This document shows, piece by piece, positions 9,271 to 18,655 of a stretch of 64,000 nucleotides of DNA (positions are counted from its first letter, which is position 1; each line of letters starts with the position of its first letter). This DNA comes from Prosthecobacter vanneervenii. GTDB taxonomy: Bacteria > Verrucomicrobiota > Verrucomicrobiia > Verrucomicrobiales > Verrucomicrobiaceae. The notes below the pieces were generated by a model. That model saw only the letters and a list, made by a program, of their open reading frames with translations. It made no database searches and was not told where the DNA came from. Both the position numbers and the translations under genes were made by a program. Where the stretch lies: contig NZ_JACHIG010000002.1 in NCBI RefSeq assembly GCF_014203095.1, positions 653,780 through 717,779 on the forward strand, read 5' to 3'.

Positions 9271-11688
9271 ATGATCTCCCCTGACCAATACGAAAAGCTC
9301 GGCTCCTTCTACCTCGGCCGTGAGTATGACCTTAAAACCAAAAAGGTGCAGGATGACCTCATCCTCTACGACTCCAAGGACCTCGTGACGCACGGCGTCG
9401 TCCTCGGCATGACGGGCAGCGGCAAGACCGGCCTGTGCCTCGCGCTGCTCGAAGAAGCGGCGATGGATGGGGTGCCCGTCATCGCCATCGATCCCAAGGG
9501 AGACATCGGCAATGCGCTGCTCACCTTCCCCAACCTCACGCCGCAGGAATTCCGCCCGTGGATCAATGAGGACGAGGCACGCCGCAAAGGCCAGTCTCCA
9601 GACGACTACGCCGCCGCCCAATCTGCGCTCTGGCAAAAGGGCCTGGGTGAGTGGGGACAAAGCGCCGAGCGCATCCAGAAACTGCGCGCCACGGTGGACA
9701 TGGCCATCTACACCCCCGGCAGCAATGCAGGCCTGCCCGTATCCATCCTCAGCTCTCTCAACTGCCCGCCTGCTGAAGTGATGGACGATGCCGAAGCGCT
9801 GGCCGACCGCATCGAGAGCACCGTATCCTCCCTGCTCGGCCTCATCGGCGTGGAGGCCGATCCCGTGCAGTCGCCTGAGCACATCCTGCTCAGCAACATC
9901 GTCTCCACCTGCTGGAAGAAAGGTCAAAACCTCAGTCTCGAAAATCTGGTGCGCCAGATCCAGCAGCCACCGCTGCGGAAGATCGGCGTGGTCGATCTTG
10001 AAAGCTTCTTCCCCGAGACCAAGCGCACCGCCCTGGCCATGAAGCTGAACAACCTGCTGGCCTCCCCCGGCTTCAGCACCTGGCTGGAGGGCGAGCCACT
10101 GGACATCCAGCGCATGTACTACACGCCCGAGGGCAAGCCGCGCATCACCATCTTCTGCATCGCTCATCTGAGCGATACCGAGCGCATGTTCTTCGTATCG
10201 CTGCTGATGAATCAGCTCCTGGGCTGGATGCGCGCACAGCAGGGCACCACCTCCCTGCGCTCCATCTTCTACATGGACGAGATCTACGGCTACCTGCCCC
10301 CCACGGCCATGCCGCCGTCCAAGAAGCCGCTGATGATCCTGCTCAAGCAGGCGCGCGCTTTTGGCCTTGGCATCCTGCTGGCCACACAAAACCCAGCCGA
10401 CCTGGACTACAAGGCACTGGCCAACATCGGCACGTGGTGGCTCGGACGCCTGCAAACGGAACGCGACAAGATGCGCGTGCTCGATGGACTGGAAGGCGCG
10501 GCCAATACCGCCGGTGGAAAGTTTGACCGGCAGGAGATGGAGCAGACGCTCGCCGGGCTGGGCAACCGCGTCTTCCTCATGAACAATGTGCATGAAGACC
10601 ACCCCGTGATCTTCACCGTGCGCTGGCTCATGAGTTATCTAAGCGGACCTCTCTCACGTCCGCAGATCAAAGCCCTCATGGACCCGCTGCGCCCGCGGGC
10701 CGGAGCCAATGCAGCCGCCGCTGCCGCAGCCGAGGACGATGGCTTCGCCCCTCCAGGCACGACCAGTGCCGCCGCCGGAGACCGCAACACGCTGCGCCCC
10801 AAGCTGCCCGAAACCGCCACCGAACTCTTCCAGCCGAGCGATGACGACGGCGAGCGCATCACTTACACACCCGCCATCCTGCGCAGCGCCACAGTGGTGT
10901 TTGACGATGCCAAGCGCAAGATCAGCGGCCGCGGCACAGTCACGCTCGTCAACGAGATCGACATCGAGAAGCAGAAGGTTCTTTGGGACAAGTTTGTCGA
11001 TGTGCCCAAGGACGACGATCTCTCCAAATACGAGTCCGAGCCCAAAGAAAACGCCGCCTATGCCGACCTCCCCGGTCCAGCGCTGAAAAGCACCACCTAC
11101 ACCAGCATCAAGAAAGACTTCGCCGACTGGGTCTTTGCGAATCACAGCCTGGAGGTCTTTTACTCGCCGTTGCTGGAGGCCTACTCCAATCCCGGTGAGA
11201 AGCAGGACGAGTTCAAAGCCCGCATTACGCAGACCGCACGTGAGCAACGCGATGCCGCCATTGAGGAACTGCGCACCAAGACCGTCAAGGCCATGAAGTC
11301 CTTGCAGGACAAGGCGGAGAAAGCCGCCGGCAAGGTGGACGTGCAGCAGGCGCAGTCCAGCGGTGCCAAGCTAAGCGCCGCCGTTCAGATCGGCAGTACT
11401 CTGCTGGGCATGTTCATGGGCCGCAAAGGCAGCGCTGTAAAAGCCAGCACCATCACCAGCGCCTCCCACGCCTGGAAAGAAAGCCAGGACGTCAAAGCTG
11501 CACAAAACGAACTGGACGCCCTCAAGGCCGACATCGCCGAACTGGAAAAACAGATCGCCGACAACACTCAGAAAATCCGCGACCAGTACGATCCCGCCAC
11601 GCTGACCTTTGAAACCTTCAAGCTCACCCCGATGAAGAAAAACATCCAGGTGACCGCGACGGGGATTTTGTGGCTGGCGAGGTCTTAG
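9271..11688 (+). CDS. HerA/VirB4-like P-loop ATPase with C-terminal coiled coil
   Basis: 805 aa from the ATG at 9271; the open frame extends upstream but overlaps the divergent peptidase gene, so the longer start is unlikely. Walker A is GMTGSGKTG (residues 46-54) and Walker B is SIFYMDEIYG (about 331-340), followed by LLKQARAFGLGILLATQNP, the sensor region of HerA/FtsK-type ATPases. About residues 475-540 are Ala/Pro-rich, then a charged domain and a coiled coil (about 720-775, ELDALKADIAELEKQIADN). This resembles the DUF87/DUF853 HerA-like group. The role is unknown; a DNA- or protein-translocating motor is plausible. No NurA-type nuclease lies beside it. Confidence 0.88.
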   Translation: MISPDQYEKLGSFYLGREYDLKTKKVQDDLILYDSKDLVTHGVVLGMTGSGKTGLCLALLEEAAMDGVPVIAIDPKGDIGNALLTFPNLTPQEFRPWINEDEARRKGQSPDDYAAAQSALWQKGLGEWGQSAERIQKLRATVDMAIYTPGSNAGLPVSILSSLNCPPAEVMDDAEALADRIESTVSSLLGLIGVEADPVQSPEHILLSNIVSTCWKKGQNLSLENLVRQIQQPPLRKIGVVDLESFFPETKRTALAMKLNNLLASPGFSTWLEGEPLDIQRMYYTPEGKPRITIFCIAHLSDTERMFFVSLLMNQLLGWMRAQQGTTSLRSIFYMDEIYGYLPPTAMPPSKKPLMILLKQARAFGLGILLATQNPADLDYKALANIGTWWLGRLQTERDKMRVLDGLEGAANTAGGKFDRQEMEQTLAGLGNRVFLMNNVHEDHPVIFTVRWLMSYLSGPLSRPQIKALMDPLRPRAGANAAAAAAAEDDGFAPPGTTSAAAGDRNTLRPKLPETATELFQPSDDDGERITYTPAILRSATVVFDDAKRKISGRGTVTLVNEIDIEKQKVLWDKFVDVPKDDDLSKYESEPKENAAYADLPGPALKSTTYTSIKKDFADWVFANHSLEVFYSPLLEAYSNPGEKQDEFKARITQTAREQRDAAIEELRTKTVKAMKSLQDKAEKAAGKVDVQQAQSSGAKLSAAVQIGSTLLGMFMGRKGSAVKASTITSASHAWKESQDVKAAQNELDALKADIAELEKQIADNTQKIRDQYDPATLTFETFKLTPMKKNIQVTATGILWLARS

Positions 11689-11707
11689 CTTCGACATTCA
11701 CAACAAC

Positions 11708-12037
11708 ATGGCCTTTATCATCCAAGCATGGCGCGAATTTTGGCTCAGCCATCGTCTGCGCAGAGCCATTGAGAAGCAGGCCGCGCGACTCTTTGACATT
11801 ACGGAGAGGAAGGTTGTTGTGGAAATACTGGCCTGTAGCACCTTTCCATTGCTGGAACAGCGCAGAGCCGAATCACTGCGCGTCAAACTGGCAATCCTCA
11901 TTCTTTCCCAAGGAAAGCAGGAACGATTTCAAGAGATGCTGGCACTGGCCACGCGCGACTGGCGCGACGTGCTAATGGCTGCGGACATGGGTTGGCCCAA
12001 CTGGCAAGAAATACTGCAGCGCAAAGGAGTATGGTGA
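11708..12037 (+). CDS. Small cytoplasmic protein of unknown function
   Basis: 109 aa, starting 19 bp after the stop of the HerA-like ATPase on the same strand. It is mostly helical in appearance with many Arg/Trp/Leu (FWLSHRLRRAIEKQAARLF, KVVVEILACSTFPLLEQR) and has no signal peptide or membrane segment. No family recognised. The short spacing suggests cotranscription with the ATPase. Confidence 0.65.
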   Translation: MAFIIQAWREFWLSHRLRRAIEKQAARLFDITERKVVVEILACSTFPLLEQRRAESLRVKLAILILSQGKQERFQEMLALATRDWRDVLMAADMGWPNWQEILQRKGVW

Positions 12038-12061
12038 TTTAACCCACTCCTCGCACTCGGC

Positions 12062-13225
12062 TCAATACACATCCCGCCGGTACCTCTTCGCCTCCTTCAT
12101 CGCATGCACGTACGCGGCGGCTTCATCCACTGTTTTGCGACCCTGCTGCTCCACGATGGTGTGCAGCGCCTTGTCCACATCACTCGCCATGCGTGCGGCA
12201 TCGCCGCAAACATAGAAGATGGCGCCCTGCTCCAGCCAGGCCCAGAACTCCGCGCTGTTTTCCAGCATCTTGTGCTGCACGTAGATTTTCTCAGCCTGAT
12301 CACGGCTCCAAGCCGTGCTGAACTTCGTCAACGTGCCGTCAGCAAGATAGCCTTCAAACTCATCCTTGTAGAAGAAGCAGGACTTGGAGCTGACCTCTCC
12401 AAAGAACAGCCAGGCCTTGCCCTTGGCATTCGTCGCCTTGCGCTCTTCCAAAAAAGCACGGAAGGGAGCGATGCCCGTTCCCGGCCCGCACATGATGATG
12501 GGCGTCTCATCCTGCGGCTCAGGCAGGCGGAAGCCCTTTCCATGATTCACAAAGCAAGGAATCAGCGTTTTATTCGGCGTCACACGCTCTGCGAGGAAGG
12601 TGGAGCACACACCACCGCGTGCACGATTGTGGCTGGTGTAGCGCACTGTGGCCACAGTCAGGTGCACCTCTTCCGGGTGCGCTTTCTGGCTGCTGCTAAT
12701 GGAATACAAACGAATGTTCAGCTTCTTCTGCGTGGCCATGAACTCATCCGGCGTGAATTTCGCGATGGGATTCTCCAGCAGCAGGTCCACCACAAAGCGG
12801 CCCCAGAGGTACTCTTTGAGAGCCTCTTTCTTCTCCGGCACGCTGAGATCTGCCAGCAAGGTGTCACCATCCGTCTTTTCCACGATGGCCTTGATGAGCT
12901 TGTTGTCGATCTCGGTGATGAGCGCTCCTTCTGTCAGCGCCTGCCGGATCGGCACCTCAACACCCGTCTTGGGATGCTTCACGATCTCTGCACCGGAGAA
13001 GCCGAGCGCGTCCAGCGTGTCCTGGACCAGCGCCGGATCATTCGTAGGCTGCACAGCCAGCGAGTCCCCAGGCGTGTATTCCAGCCCTGAGCCAGCCAGA
13101 TCGATCTCATAGTGAGCGGTGTGCTTGGGTGCATCCGGTCCGGAGAGATTGTACATCCGCTTCACCTTGGCGATGCAGGGATTTTTCACGTTATAGACAG
13201 GCTTTCCAGCTTCGGGTGTGCTCAT
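12062..13225 (-). CDS. FNR-type NADPH:flavin reductase, CysJ-like without flavodoxin domain
   Basis: 387 aa. It matches the FAD/NADPH half of sulfite reductase flavoprotein: the connecting/FAD region (YTPGDSLAVQP; RLYSISSSQKAHPEEVHLTV), the NADPH site (CGPGTGIAPFRAFLEERK), YVCGDAARMASDVDKAL and the typical end KRYRRDVY. The N-terminal FMN-binding flavodoxin domain of CysJ is absent, so FMN or a separate ferredoxin/flavodoxin must take its place if it drives sulfite reduction. No cysI-like gene is adjacent. Often annotated as sulfite reductase subunit alpha in this phylum; the electron acceptor is uncertain. Confidence 0.88.
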   Translation of the reverse strand: MSTPEAGKPVYNVKNPCIAKVKRMYNLSGPDAPKHTAHYEIDLAGSGLEYTPGDSLAVQPTNDPALVQDTLDALGFSGAEIVKHPKTGVEVPIRQALTEGALITEIDNKLIKAIVEKTDGDTLLADLSVPEKKEALKEYLWGRFVVDLLLENPIAKFTPDEFMATQKKLNIRLYSISSSQKAHPEEVHLTVATVRYTSHNRARGGVCSTFLAERVTPNKTLIPCFVNHGKGFRLPEPQDETPIIMCGPGTGIAPFRAFLEERKATNAKGKAWLFFGEVSSKSCFFYKDEFEGYLADGTLTKFSTAWSRDQAEKIYVQHKMLENSAEFWAWLEQGAIFYVCGDAARMASDVDKALHTIVEQQGRKTVDEAAAYVHAMKEAKRYRRDVY

Positions 13226-13271
13226 GCACGGAGCCTATAAAGGCGGCCCGCCATTGTCAAACCTGCCCTCT

Positions 13272-14699
13272 TCAGCCTGGAAGGATCAGCATGGCCTTGG
13301 CACCTGCTGTGCCTTCGCGATTGGTTAGCTCCACGCTGCCACCATGCAGCTGCGCCACCTCTTTCACAAAGCAGAGCCCCAGGCCGGTGCTCTTCTTGCC
13401 GCTGTCCGGACGCGGCAGCGAGTAAAAGCGCTCAAACACACGCTCGCGCGCATAGTCAGGAATGCCCGGCCCGCAGTCCTCGATTTCAATCGTCACCTTG
13501 GAATCAAAGCGGTAGCCTCGTGCGATGATCACGCTGTCCTTGGGCGCAAAGTCGATGGCATTTTGCAGCAGATTGCCAACGGCCAGCTCCAGCAGCCAGG
13601 GGTCCCCTTTGATCATGAGGTCTGCAGCCATGTCACGTTCCAGCCGCACCTCCTTGGCCTGTGCGATCAGCGCTAGATGATCCCAGGCACAATCAAACAC
13701 CGCAGCCAGATTCACCATCTCATGAGTCTCCAGCTTTTTCTGCTTCTCCAGCGCGGCCAGGTGTAGCAGGCGCTCCAGCAGATCGCGCAGACGGGCGGCC
13801 TCAGTGCGGATGTTTTGCAGAAAGCGCGCACGCTTGGGCTCCGGCACATCGCCCTGCAAAATCTCGCCCGCGCCCAGGATGGCTGCCACGGGGCTCTTCA
13901 GCTCATGCGTGAGGCTCTGAACATAGTGCTCCACATATTCACGCCCCTCCAGAGCATCACGCATGTCTTCCAGCGCACGGGCCAGCGTCTTCATTTGATG
14001 CCCCGGCATGTGCGGCAGCGATGAGCGCTCTCCCCGGCTCACCGCGAGCGCATGTTGCGTCAGCTGTTCCAGGGGCCGCGTGGCCCAGCGTGCCGCCAGG
14101 TAGATGCCCAGCAGCATCAGCAGCACCGTGGTGATCACTGACCACTTCAGCCAGCGCTCCGTTTCCCACACAAAGGCCAGCACTCCGCGCTGCGGCTTGG
14201 CCACGCTCAGCATGCCGATGATTTTGCCCTCATGTCTGATCGGCGCGCCCACATACATCACGATGGAAAGAGGATCGTAGTCACTCACACGGCTGGATCG
14301 TGCCCCATACTGCCCTGTCAGCGTCAGGTTCACATCGCGATGGTTCGAGATAGCACCCGGTTTTTCAATGCCTGCCGAATCAAATAGCACCCGCCCCTGC
14401 GCATCGGTCACATACACCTGCATGTCCACCTTGGCCTTGCGCAGATTGTAGATCTGCGCATTCAGCTGGCGCTGCTGTGCGGCGCGCACCGCCTTTTCCA
14501 CCGCCTGCGGCTTCAGCACACCATCCTCCGCATCAGCAGCAATGATCTCGGCGAGGATGTTGGCCACATCCACCATCGGCTCCTCGATGGCCTCAAAGTA
14601 CTGCCGCTCCACACGATGGATGAGCTGCGTGGAAAGCAGCAGCAGCCCCACCGTCGTCACCACGGCAAAGCCCAGCATAAAGCGCGCAGTCAGGCTCAT
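13272..14699 (-). CDS. creC: CreC-like sensor histidine kinase
   Basis: 475 aa, close to the 474 aa of E. coli CreC. TM1 is about residues 5-25, then a periplasmic sensor domain (DMQVYVTDAQGRVLFDS), TM2 about 185-205, HAMP, the dimerisation/phosphoacceptor motif SLTHELKSPVAAI with His about 265, and an HATPase domain with NLLQNAIDFAP, DCGPGIP and STGLGLCFVKE. It starts 3 bp after the response regulator stop, so the two are translationally linked. CreBC responds to metabolic or cell-wall stress and controls creD in enterobacteria; the Verrucomicrobial signal is not known. Confidence 0.92.
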   Translation of the reverse strand: MSLTARFMLGFAVVTTVGLLLLSTQLIHRVERQYFEAIEEPMVDVANILAEIIAADAEDGVLKPQAVEKAVRAAQQRQLNAQIYNLRKAKVDMQVYVTDAQGRVLFDSAGIEKPGAISNHRDVNLTLTGQYGARSSRVSDYDPLSIVMYVGAPIRHEGKIIGMLSVAKPQRGVLAFVWETERWLKWSVITTVLLMLLGIYLAARWATRPLEQLTQHALAVSRGERSSLPHMPGHQMKTLARALEDMRDALEGREYVEHYVQSLTHELKSPVAAILGAGEILQGDVPEPKRARFLQNIRTEAARLRDLLERLLHLAALEKQKKLETHEMVNLAAVFDCAWDHLALIAQAKEVRLERDMAADLMIKGDPWLLELAVGNLLQNAIDFAPKDSVIIARGYRFDSKVTIEIEDCGPGIPDYARERVFERFYSLPRPDSGKKSTGLGLCFVKEVAQLHGGSVELTNREGTAGAKAMLILPG

Positions 14700-14702
14700 G
14701 CG

Positions 14703-15398
14703 TCAGTCAGGCCAGGTTTCCAGCAATGAGTAGCCCATGCCACGATGGGTCACGATGGGCTCCAGCCCCGCACGCACGCCACGCATGCGGGCGCGCAGCG
14801 TCTTCACATGCGTGTCCACCGTGCGCTCCATGGAGGCGTCCGGCTCCTCGGAGGCATGGTCCATCAGCTGCTCGCGGCTGAAGACACGGCCCGGATGCGC
14901 CGCAAAGGCCTTGAGCATGCGAAACTCATAGCGCGAGAGATTCAGCGCTGTGCCGTAGTAGATGGCCTGGCAGCGTACGTCATCGATCACGAGCGGCACC
15001 GTCGTATCCGGCCGCTGCGCAGGCAGCGGCACGGCGGACACACGCCGCAGGATGGCGCGCACTCGGGCCACCAGTTCGCGCGGGCTGAAGGGCTTCACCA
15101 CATAGTCATCTCCGCCGATCTCCAGCCCCACCACGCGGTCCACCTCGCTGGACCGTGCGGTGAGAAAGAGCACCGGCAGCGCCCTCGTCTTGCGGATCTC
15201 CCGGCACACCTCAAAGCCTGTCATGTCCGGCAGCCCCACATCCAGAATCACGAGGTTGAATTCCTGCGCCTTCATGAGGTCCAGCGCCGCACGCCCCGTG
15301 GCAGCAGTGCTCACGACAAAGCCATCGGCTTCGAGCGCATAGACGACATTTTCACAAATGGAGGGCTCGTCTTCGACAATGAGTATTTTGGCAGACAT
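14703..15398 (-). CDS. creB: CreB-like OmpR-family response regulator
   Basis: 231 aa. The receiver domain has the acidic pocket (VEDE, residues 8-11), phosphoacceptor Asp53 in ILDVGLPDMTGFEV, Thr in LFLTARS and Lys in VVKPFSPREL. The C-terminal winged helix has LNLSRYEFRMLKAF and VDTHVKTLRARMR. Directly upstream of the kinase and 105 bp downstream of the creD-like gene on the same strand. It should bind DNA and regulate this locus, including creD. Confidence 0.93.
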   Translation of the reverse strand: MSAKILIVEDEPSICENVVYALEADGFVVSTAATGRAALDLMKAQEFNLVILDVGLPDMTGFEVCREIRKTRALPVLFLTARSSEVDRVVGLEIGGDDYVVKPFSPRELVARVRAILRRVSAVPLPAQRPDTTVPLVIDDVRCQAIYYGTALNLSRYEFRMLKAFAAHPGRVFSREQLMDHASEEPDASMERTVDTHVKTLRARMRGVRAGLEPIVTHRGMGYSLLETWPD

Positions 15399-15503
15399 TT
15401 AGGCTGTGGGTGGATTGTTGAACCGCCGGACTCCTGCGGACAAGACGCATGTGCAAAATTTGCTCACCAGCACGTCCCATCAGCAGTCTTTCTTGGCAGG
15501 GAC

Positions 15504-16688
15504 TCAGGCCAACTTCGGGGAGACTTCCCCCAGCCTCTGGCTCCAGTCCACCTTGGCCGTCAGCGCCATCAGCACAGCCAGCGTCACGACACCACCCAGC
15601 GTGAGCGTCAGACCCGTGAGTCCCTTGAAGAAAAAGCTGTAGCTGAAGAGCACCATGTAGGAGACCTGCGCCGCCACCCCCACACGAAAGAGAAACTCCC
15701 CAGCCGCCGCACGCAGATACCCGCACACCAGCAGCAGCGAAACAGTAGCCGCGAGCACAAAGCTCAGATGCACCGGCATCAGATCCAGCATGTAGGAAAA
15801 CAGCAGAGGAAAGGCAAAGAAGCCTGCTGCGAGAAAGAAGTAGTTCACAGGATGCAGCGATACCCCGCGCGAGGTGGCCGTGATGATGACCACCACAAAA
15901 AACATCAGCAGCGAGAGCGGCGAATAACGGGAGATCTGCGCCGCCACCGGTCCGGCATTAAGTTCGCGCGGCATCTCCATGCCGATGCCAGGCGCGGAGA
16001 TGGCGTCTTCATATTTCCACACCAGCTCCATGCCCTTCTCTGTCGGCCTGCGATCCGTTGGCGAGCTGACCGGAAAATTCACATCCGTGAAATCCGTGTT
16101 CATGGTCAGCGTAAAGTCACGGATGCGGCTGGCATCTGAAAAGGCATAATCCCAGACATCCATGCCACGGCATTCATAGCTCAGCTCCACCGGAATGCTC
16201 TCTCCCGGAGCCAGTTGCACGCTGTCGGTCATGGCCCCCTCCAGCGGTGCAGCCACAGACCGACGTGCGGCAGTCCCTTCCCCCAGGGTAAAGCGGATTT
16301 TGTCCAGCAGCGTCTTTCCAGAGGGCAGATCAAAGCCGATGTGCAGTGTCTGCGTGATGGCCGTGGTATTGGTAAAGGTGTAGGCCCCGGCAAACTTCAC
16401 GCCGTAGGTGCGCTGCCATAGCAGGCCCATCTTCACCGGCTGATACGCCAGCTGCACTTTCACATCACTCTTAGCTGGCTGGAGCACCATGCTGGTGCCG
16501 CTGGATGAGGTGTATCTCGCCTGTGGATGTTTTTGCACCAGCCTCGGCCCCCAGCGTCCGCTCACGGTGTCTCCGGTTTCATAGCTCACATGCAAGGTGC
16601 GCTGGCTCACGACTGCTCCTAGCAGCCACCAGGCGATGGTGGTGCAGACAAAGATGACGGCGATGACGATAAGATGACTGTATTTCAT
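15504..16688 (-). CDS. creD: CreD-family inner membrane protein
   Basis: 394 aa. One N-terminal TM (about 7-27), a periplasmic domain of about 200 residues (LSYECRGMDVWDYAFSD), then a cluster of C-terminal membrane helices with HPVNYFFLAAGFFAFPLL and FSYSFFFKGLTGLTLTLGG, the CreD signature region. It is shorter than E. coli CreD (450 aa). CreD is linked to envelope integrity and resistance to colicin and beta-lactams. Its place just upstream of creB-creC supports the call, although the N-terminal half is diverged. Confidence 0.85.
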   Translation of the reverse strand: MKYSHLIVIAVIFVCTTIAWWLLGAVVSQRTLHVSYETGDTVSGRWGPRLVQKHPQARYTSSSGTSMVLQPAKSDVKVQLAYQPVKMGLLWQRTYGVKFAGAYTFTNTTAITQTLHIGFDLPSGKTLLDKIRFTLGEGTAARRSVAAPLEGAMTDSVQLAPGESIPVELSYECRGMDVWDYAFSDASRIRDFTLTMNTDFTDVNFPVSSPTDRRPTEKGMELVWKYEDAISAPGIGMEMPRELNAGPVAAQISRYSPLSLLMFFVVVIITATSRGVSLHPVNYFFLAAGFFAFPLLFSYMLDLMPVHLSFVLAATVSLLLVCGYLRAAAGEFLFRVGVAAQVSYMVLFSYSFFFKGLTGLTLTLGGVVTLAVLMALTAKVDWSQRLGEVSPKLA

Positions 16689-16721
16689 GACGGTGTTTGA
16701 GTTTGAAGGGTAGAAATGAGA

Positions 16722-17873
16722 TCAGTTGCTGCTGCGTTTGCGGTAGGTGATGCGGGCCTGTGGCTGTTGATCGCGGCAGAGCGATTTGCGCAGATGCAGT
16801 CCGGTAGCGGTGGTCTTCTCAGAGACAGGGTCCACGTTGCCGCTAAAGCTCAGCTCGTAGGCCGTGGGCAGTTGCACATTCCAGTCGATCTGCTTCGCAA
16901 AGAGAGGCGTCTGTGGCAGAGCCAGCTCCAGCTCTCCCTCCGCAGTCTGCAGCGGCGGCAGCATGGCGGTGAAGGAAAACTTCACCTCAGACTCCGCGCC
17001 ATCCGTGGCCGGATCATCCAGCGGTATCTCCAGCCGCACGGCATCCTTCACCACCGGGCGCACAGGCTCGCCGTTCACATGGCATTGCAGCAGCTTCGCA
17101 GACTCGGGCAGCTTCAGTTCCAGCCGCGTGGTGTGATCATGCCGCACCAGCACCGCCCCCTCCGTCAGCACAGAGCCATCCCGCACCACCTCCGTGTTGT
17201 AGGTGGCTTCGGAGATGATCGCATCATCCGTGCCGCTCGCAGCAGCAGGTTGCACCGGCTTGCGGCTGTCCTCGATGCTCAGCGTCACTTCGCCTCCTTG
17301 GGATGGCAGCGCCACTTTTCCCGGAGCAGAGAGGCTCAGCGTGTTGGCCCCCTGCTGTAAGCGCATGTTTTTGCCATCCGGCAGCTCATTAAAAGTCAGC
17401 GCTGCTATCGGTGCAGGTGCCAGGTGCAGCACGGTCCCCTGCCCCGGTGCAGCCAGCGCAAAGGACAGCTTCACCTGCTGCGCCCCCGCCTTGTCCGTGA
17501 TCAGGCAGATGTGTCCATCAGCCACCACCAGTCGCGCATCCTTTGGCTCCACCGCCGTCGCCCCCATCGTGGCACCCGCAAGGGGAATCGCATGCCAGCC
17601 ACCGTCAAAGTTTTCCACCTGCATCTCAGCGGTCAGAGCTCCCGCCTTGGCATTGAGGTCATATAGCGCCGAGAGCAGTGCGGCCGTGATGGGTGGCGGC
17701 GGTGGCTTGGGCGGTTCTGGCGTCTCCTTGGGCAGCGTGGCCGCCACCAGACGCTTCAGCTCGCCGTAGGTGATGCGCACCTCGCTCTCATCGAGCGTGG
17801 CGCTGGTGACGGGCCGTGGGGTTTGCGCCAGCAGTGCGCCGGCGGACATCAGGAGGATGAGGAGTGCTTTCAT
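16722..17873 (-). CDS. Exported protein of unknown function heading the cre cluster
   Basis: 383 aa with a signal peptide (MKALLILLMSAGALLAQ). A short helical stretch and a proline-rich linker (PEPPKPPPPP, about residues 53-62) lead into a beta-rich body with repeated immunoglobulin-like strands (TRLELKLPESAKLLQCHVNG, AEGELELALPQTPLFA). It has similar strand patterns to the periplasmic part of the CreD-like protein. The gene ends 33 bp before creD on the same strand, so it is probably the first gene of a four-gene unit with creD, creB and creC. No named family recognised. Confidence 0.78.
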   Translation of the reverse strand: MKALLILLMSAGALLAQTPRPVTSATLDESEVRITYGELKRLVAATLPKETPEPPKPPPPPITAALLSALYDLNAKAGALTAEMQVENFDGGWHAIPLAGATMGATAVEPKDARLVVADGHICLITDKAGAQQVKLSFALAAPGQGTVLHLAPAPIAALTFNELPDGKNMRLQQGANTLSLSAPGKVALPSQGGEVTLSIEDSRKPVQPAAASGTDDAIISEATYNTEVVRDGSVLTEGAVLVRHDHTTRLELKLPESAKLLQCHVNGEPVRPVVKDAVRLEIPLDDPATDGAESEVKFSFTAMLPPLQTAEGELELALPQTPLFAKQIDWNVQLPTAYELSFSGNVDPVSEKTTATGLHLRKSLCRDQQPQARITYRKRSSN

Positions 17874-17956
17874 CGCTCCTCATCTTCAAAAGCGGCGTGA
17901 AACCTTGATGAACCGGAGATGAAATGATGATGAAATAATCGTGGACTGCAATCAGC

Positions 17957-18655
17957 TCACAGCCCCGCATGGCAGCAGCTCGGAATCGCATCACTGCCAA
18001 AGTCCAGCGTGCCGCGCAGGCGCCAGGCCATGATCAGCGCGGCGGTGAAGGCGAGCGTGCGCTGCAGCTTGCGCAGCGTCTGCGGTTGGATCCTGCCGCT
18101 GATGGCATGCAGTTGTGTCTGCGCTATCCACAGCAGCGGCAGCGTGCCCAGACCAAAGGCAAAGGCAAACTCCGCGCCTTTGAAGGCAGAGCCATTCGCC
18201 ATCGCCAGCGCAAACATCATATACAGCGGGCCGCAGGGCAGCAGCGGCGTGGCAAAGCCCAGCAGCCCCGCGCGCATGGCGCTGTGCATGCGAAAGGCCA
18301 GCGTCTGAATGCGGCGCACGCCCTCGCGCAAGAACTGCGGCTTGGGCAGGCAGGTCTCCAGCCCGAGGCCCACAATCGCAAAGGCGATCACCATCAGCCA
18401 TGGCAGCACGATGCCTGCGCCATGCTGGAAAAACTTCAGCGGCATCACCCCCACCGTGCCAGCAATGGCCCCCACCAGCGCATACGCCACCAGCCTGCCG
18501 CCGTGGTAGAGCGCCGTGTCCCGCATAAAGCTGGACGCCCCCGGCTTGGACGACACCGCCCATGAGCATGAGAGCGGCCCGCACATGCCCACACAGTGCA
18601 CACTCGTGACGAGCCCCGCCAGAAAGGCGGCTGCGCTGGTATCAATGGACTGCAT
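17957..18655 (-). CDS. TauE/SafE-family membrane protein of the cbb3 oxidase operon
   Basis: 232 aa with about six membrane helices. Two conserved cysteine motifs lie in membrane regions, VHCVGMCGP (residues 19-27) and TPLLPCGPLYMMF (mid-protein), and the C-terminus ends in a CCH motif. This is the cbb3-associated SafE-like group, commonly encoded beside ccoG/ccoI, where the cysteines suggest copper or thiol handling during oxidase assembly (inference). Its start overlaps the stop of the FixH-like stub by 14 bp and it is the last gene of the operon. Confidence 0.87.
   Translation of the reverse strand: MQSIDTSAAAFLAGLVTSVHCVGMCGPLSCSWAVSSKPGASSFMRDTALYHGGRLVAYALVGAIAGTVGVMPLKFFQHGAGIVLPWLMVIAFAIVGLGLETCLPKPQFLREGVRRIQTLAFRMHSAMRAGLLGFATPLLPCGPLYMMFALAMANGSAFKGAEFAFAFGLGTLPLLWIAQTQLHAISGRIQPQTLRKLQRTLAFTAALIMAWRLRGTLDFGSDAIPSCCHAGL

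Noticed and set aside
9250..10602. 450-codon open frame on the minus strand opposite the HerA-like ATPase
   Set aside because: Fully inside a gene with clear Walker motifs; no recognisable domain in the antisense product.
14745..16139. 464-codon plus-strand frame opposite creB and creD
   Set aside because: Spans two minus-strand genes with clear family motifs and gives a His/Arg-rich product.
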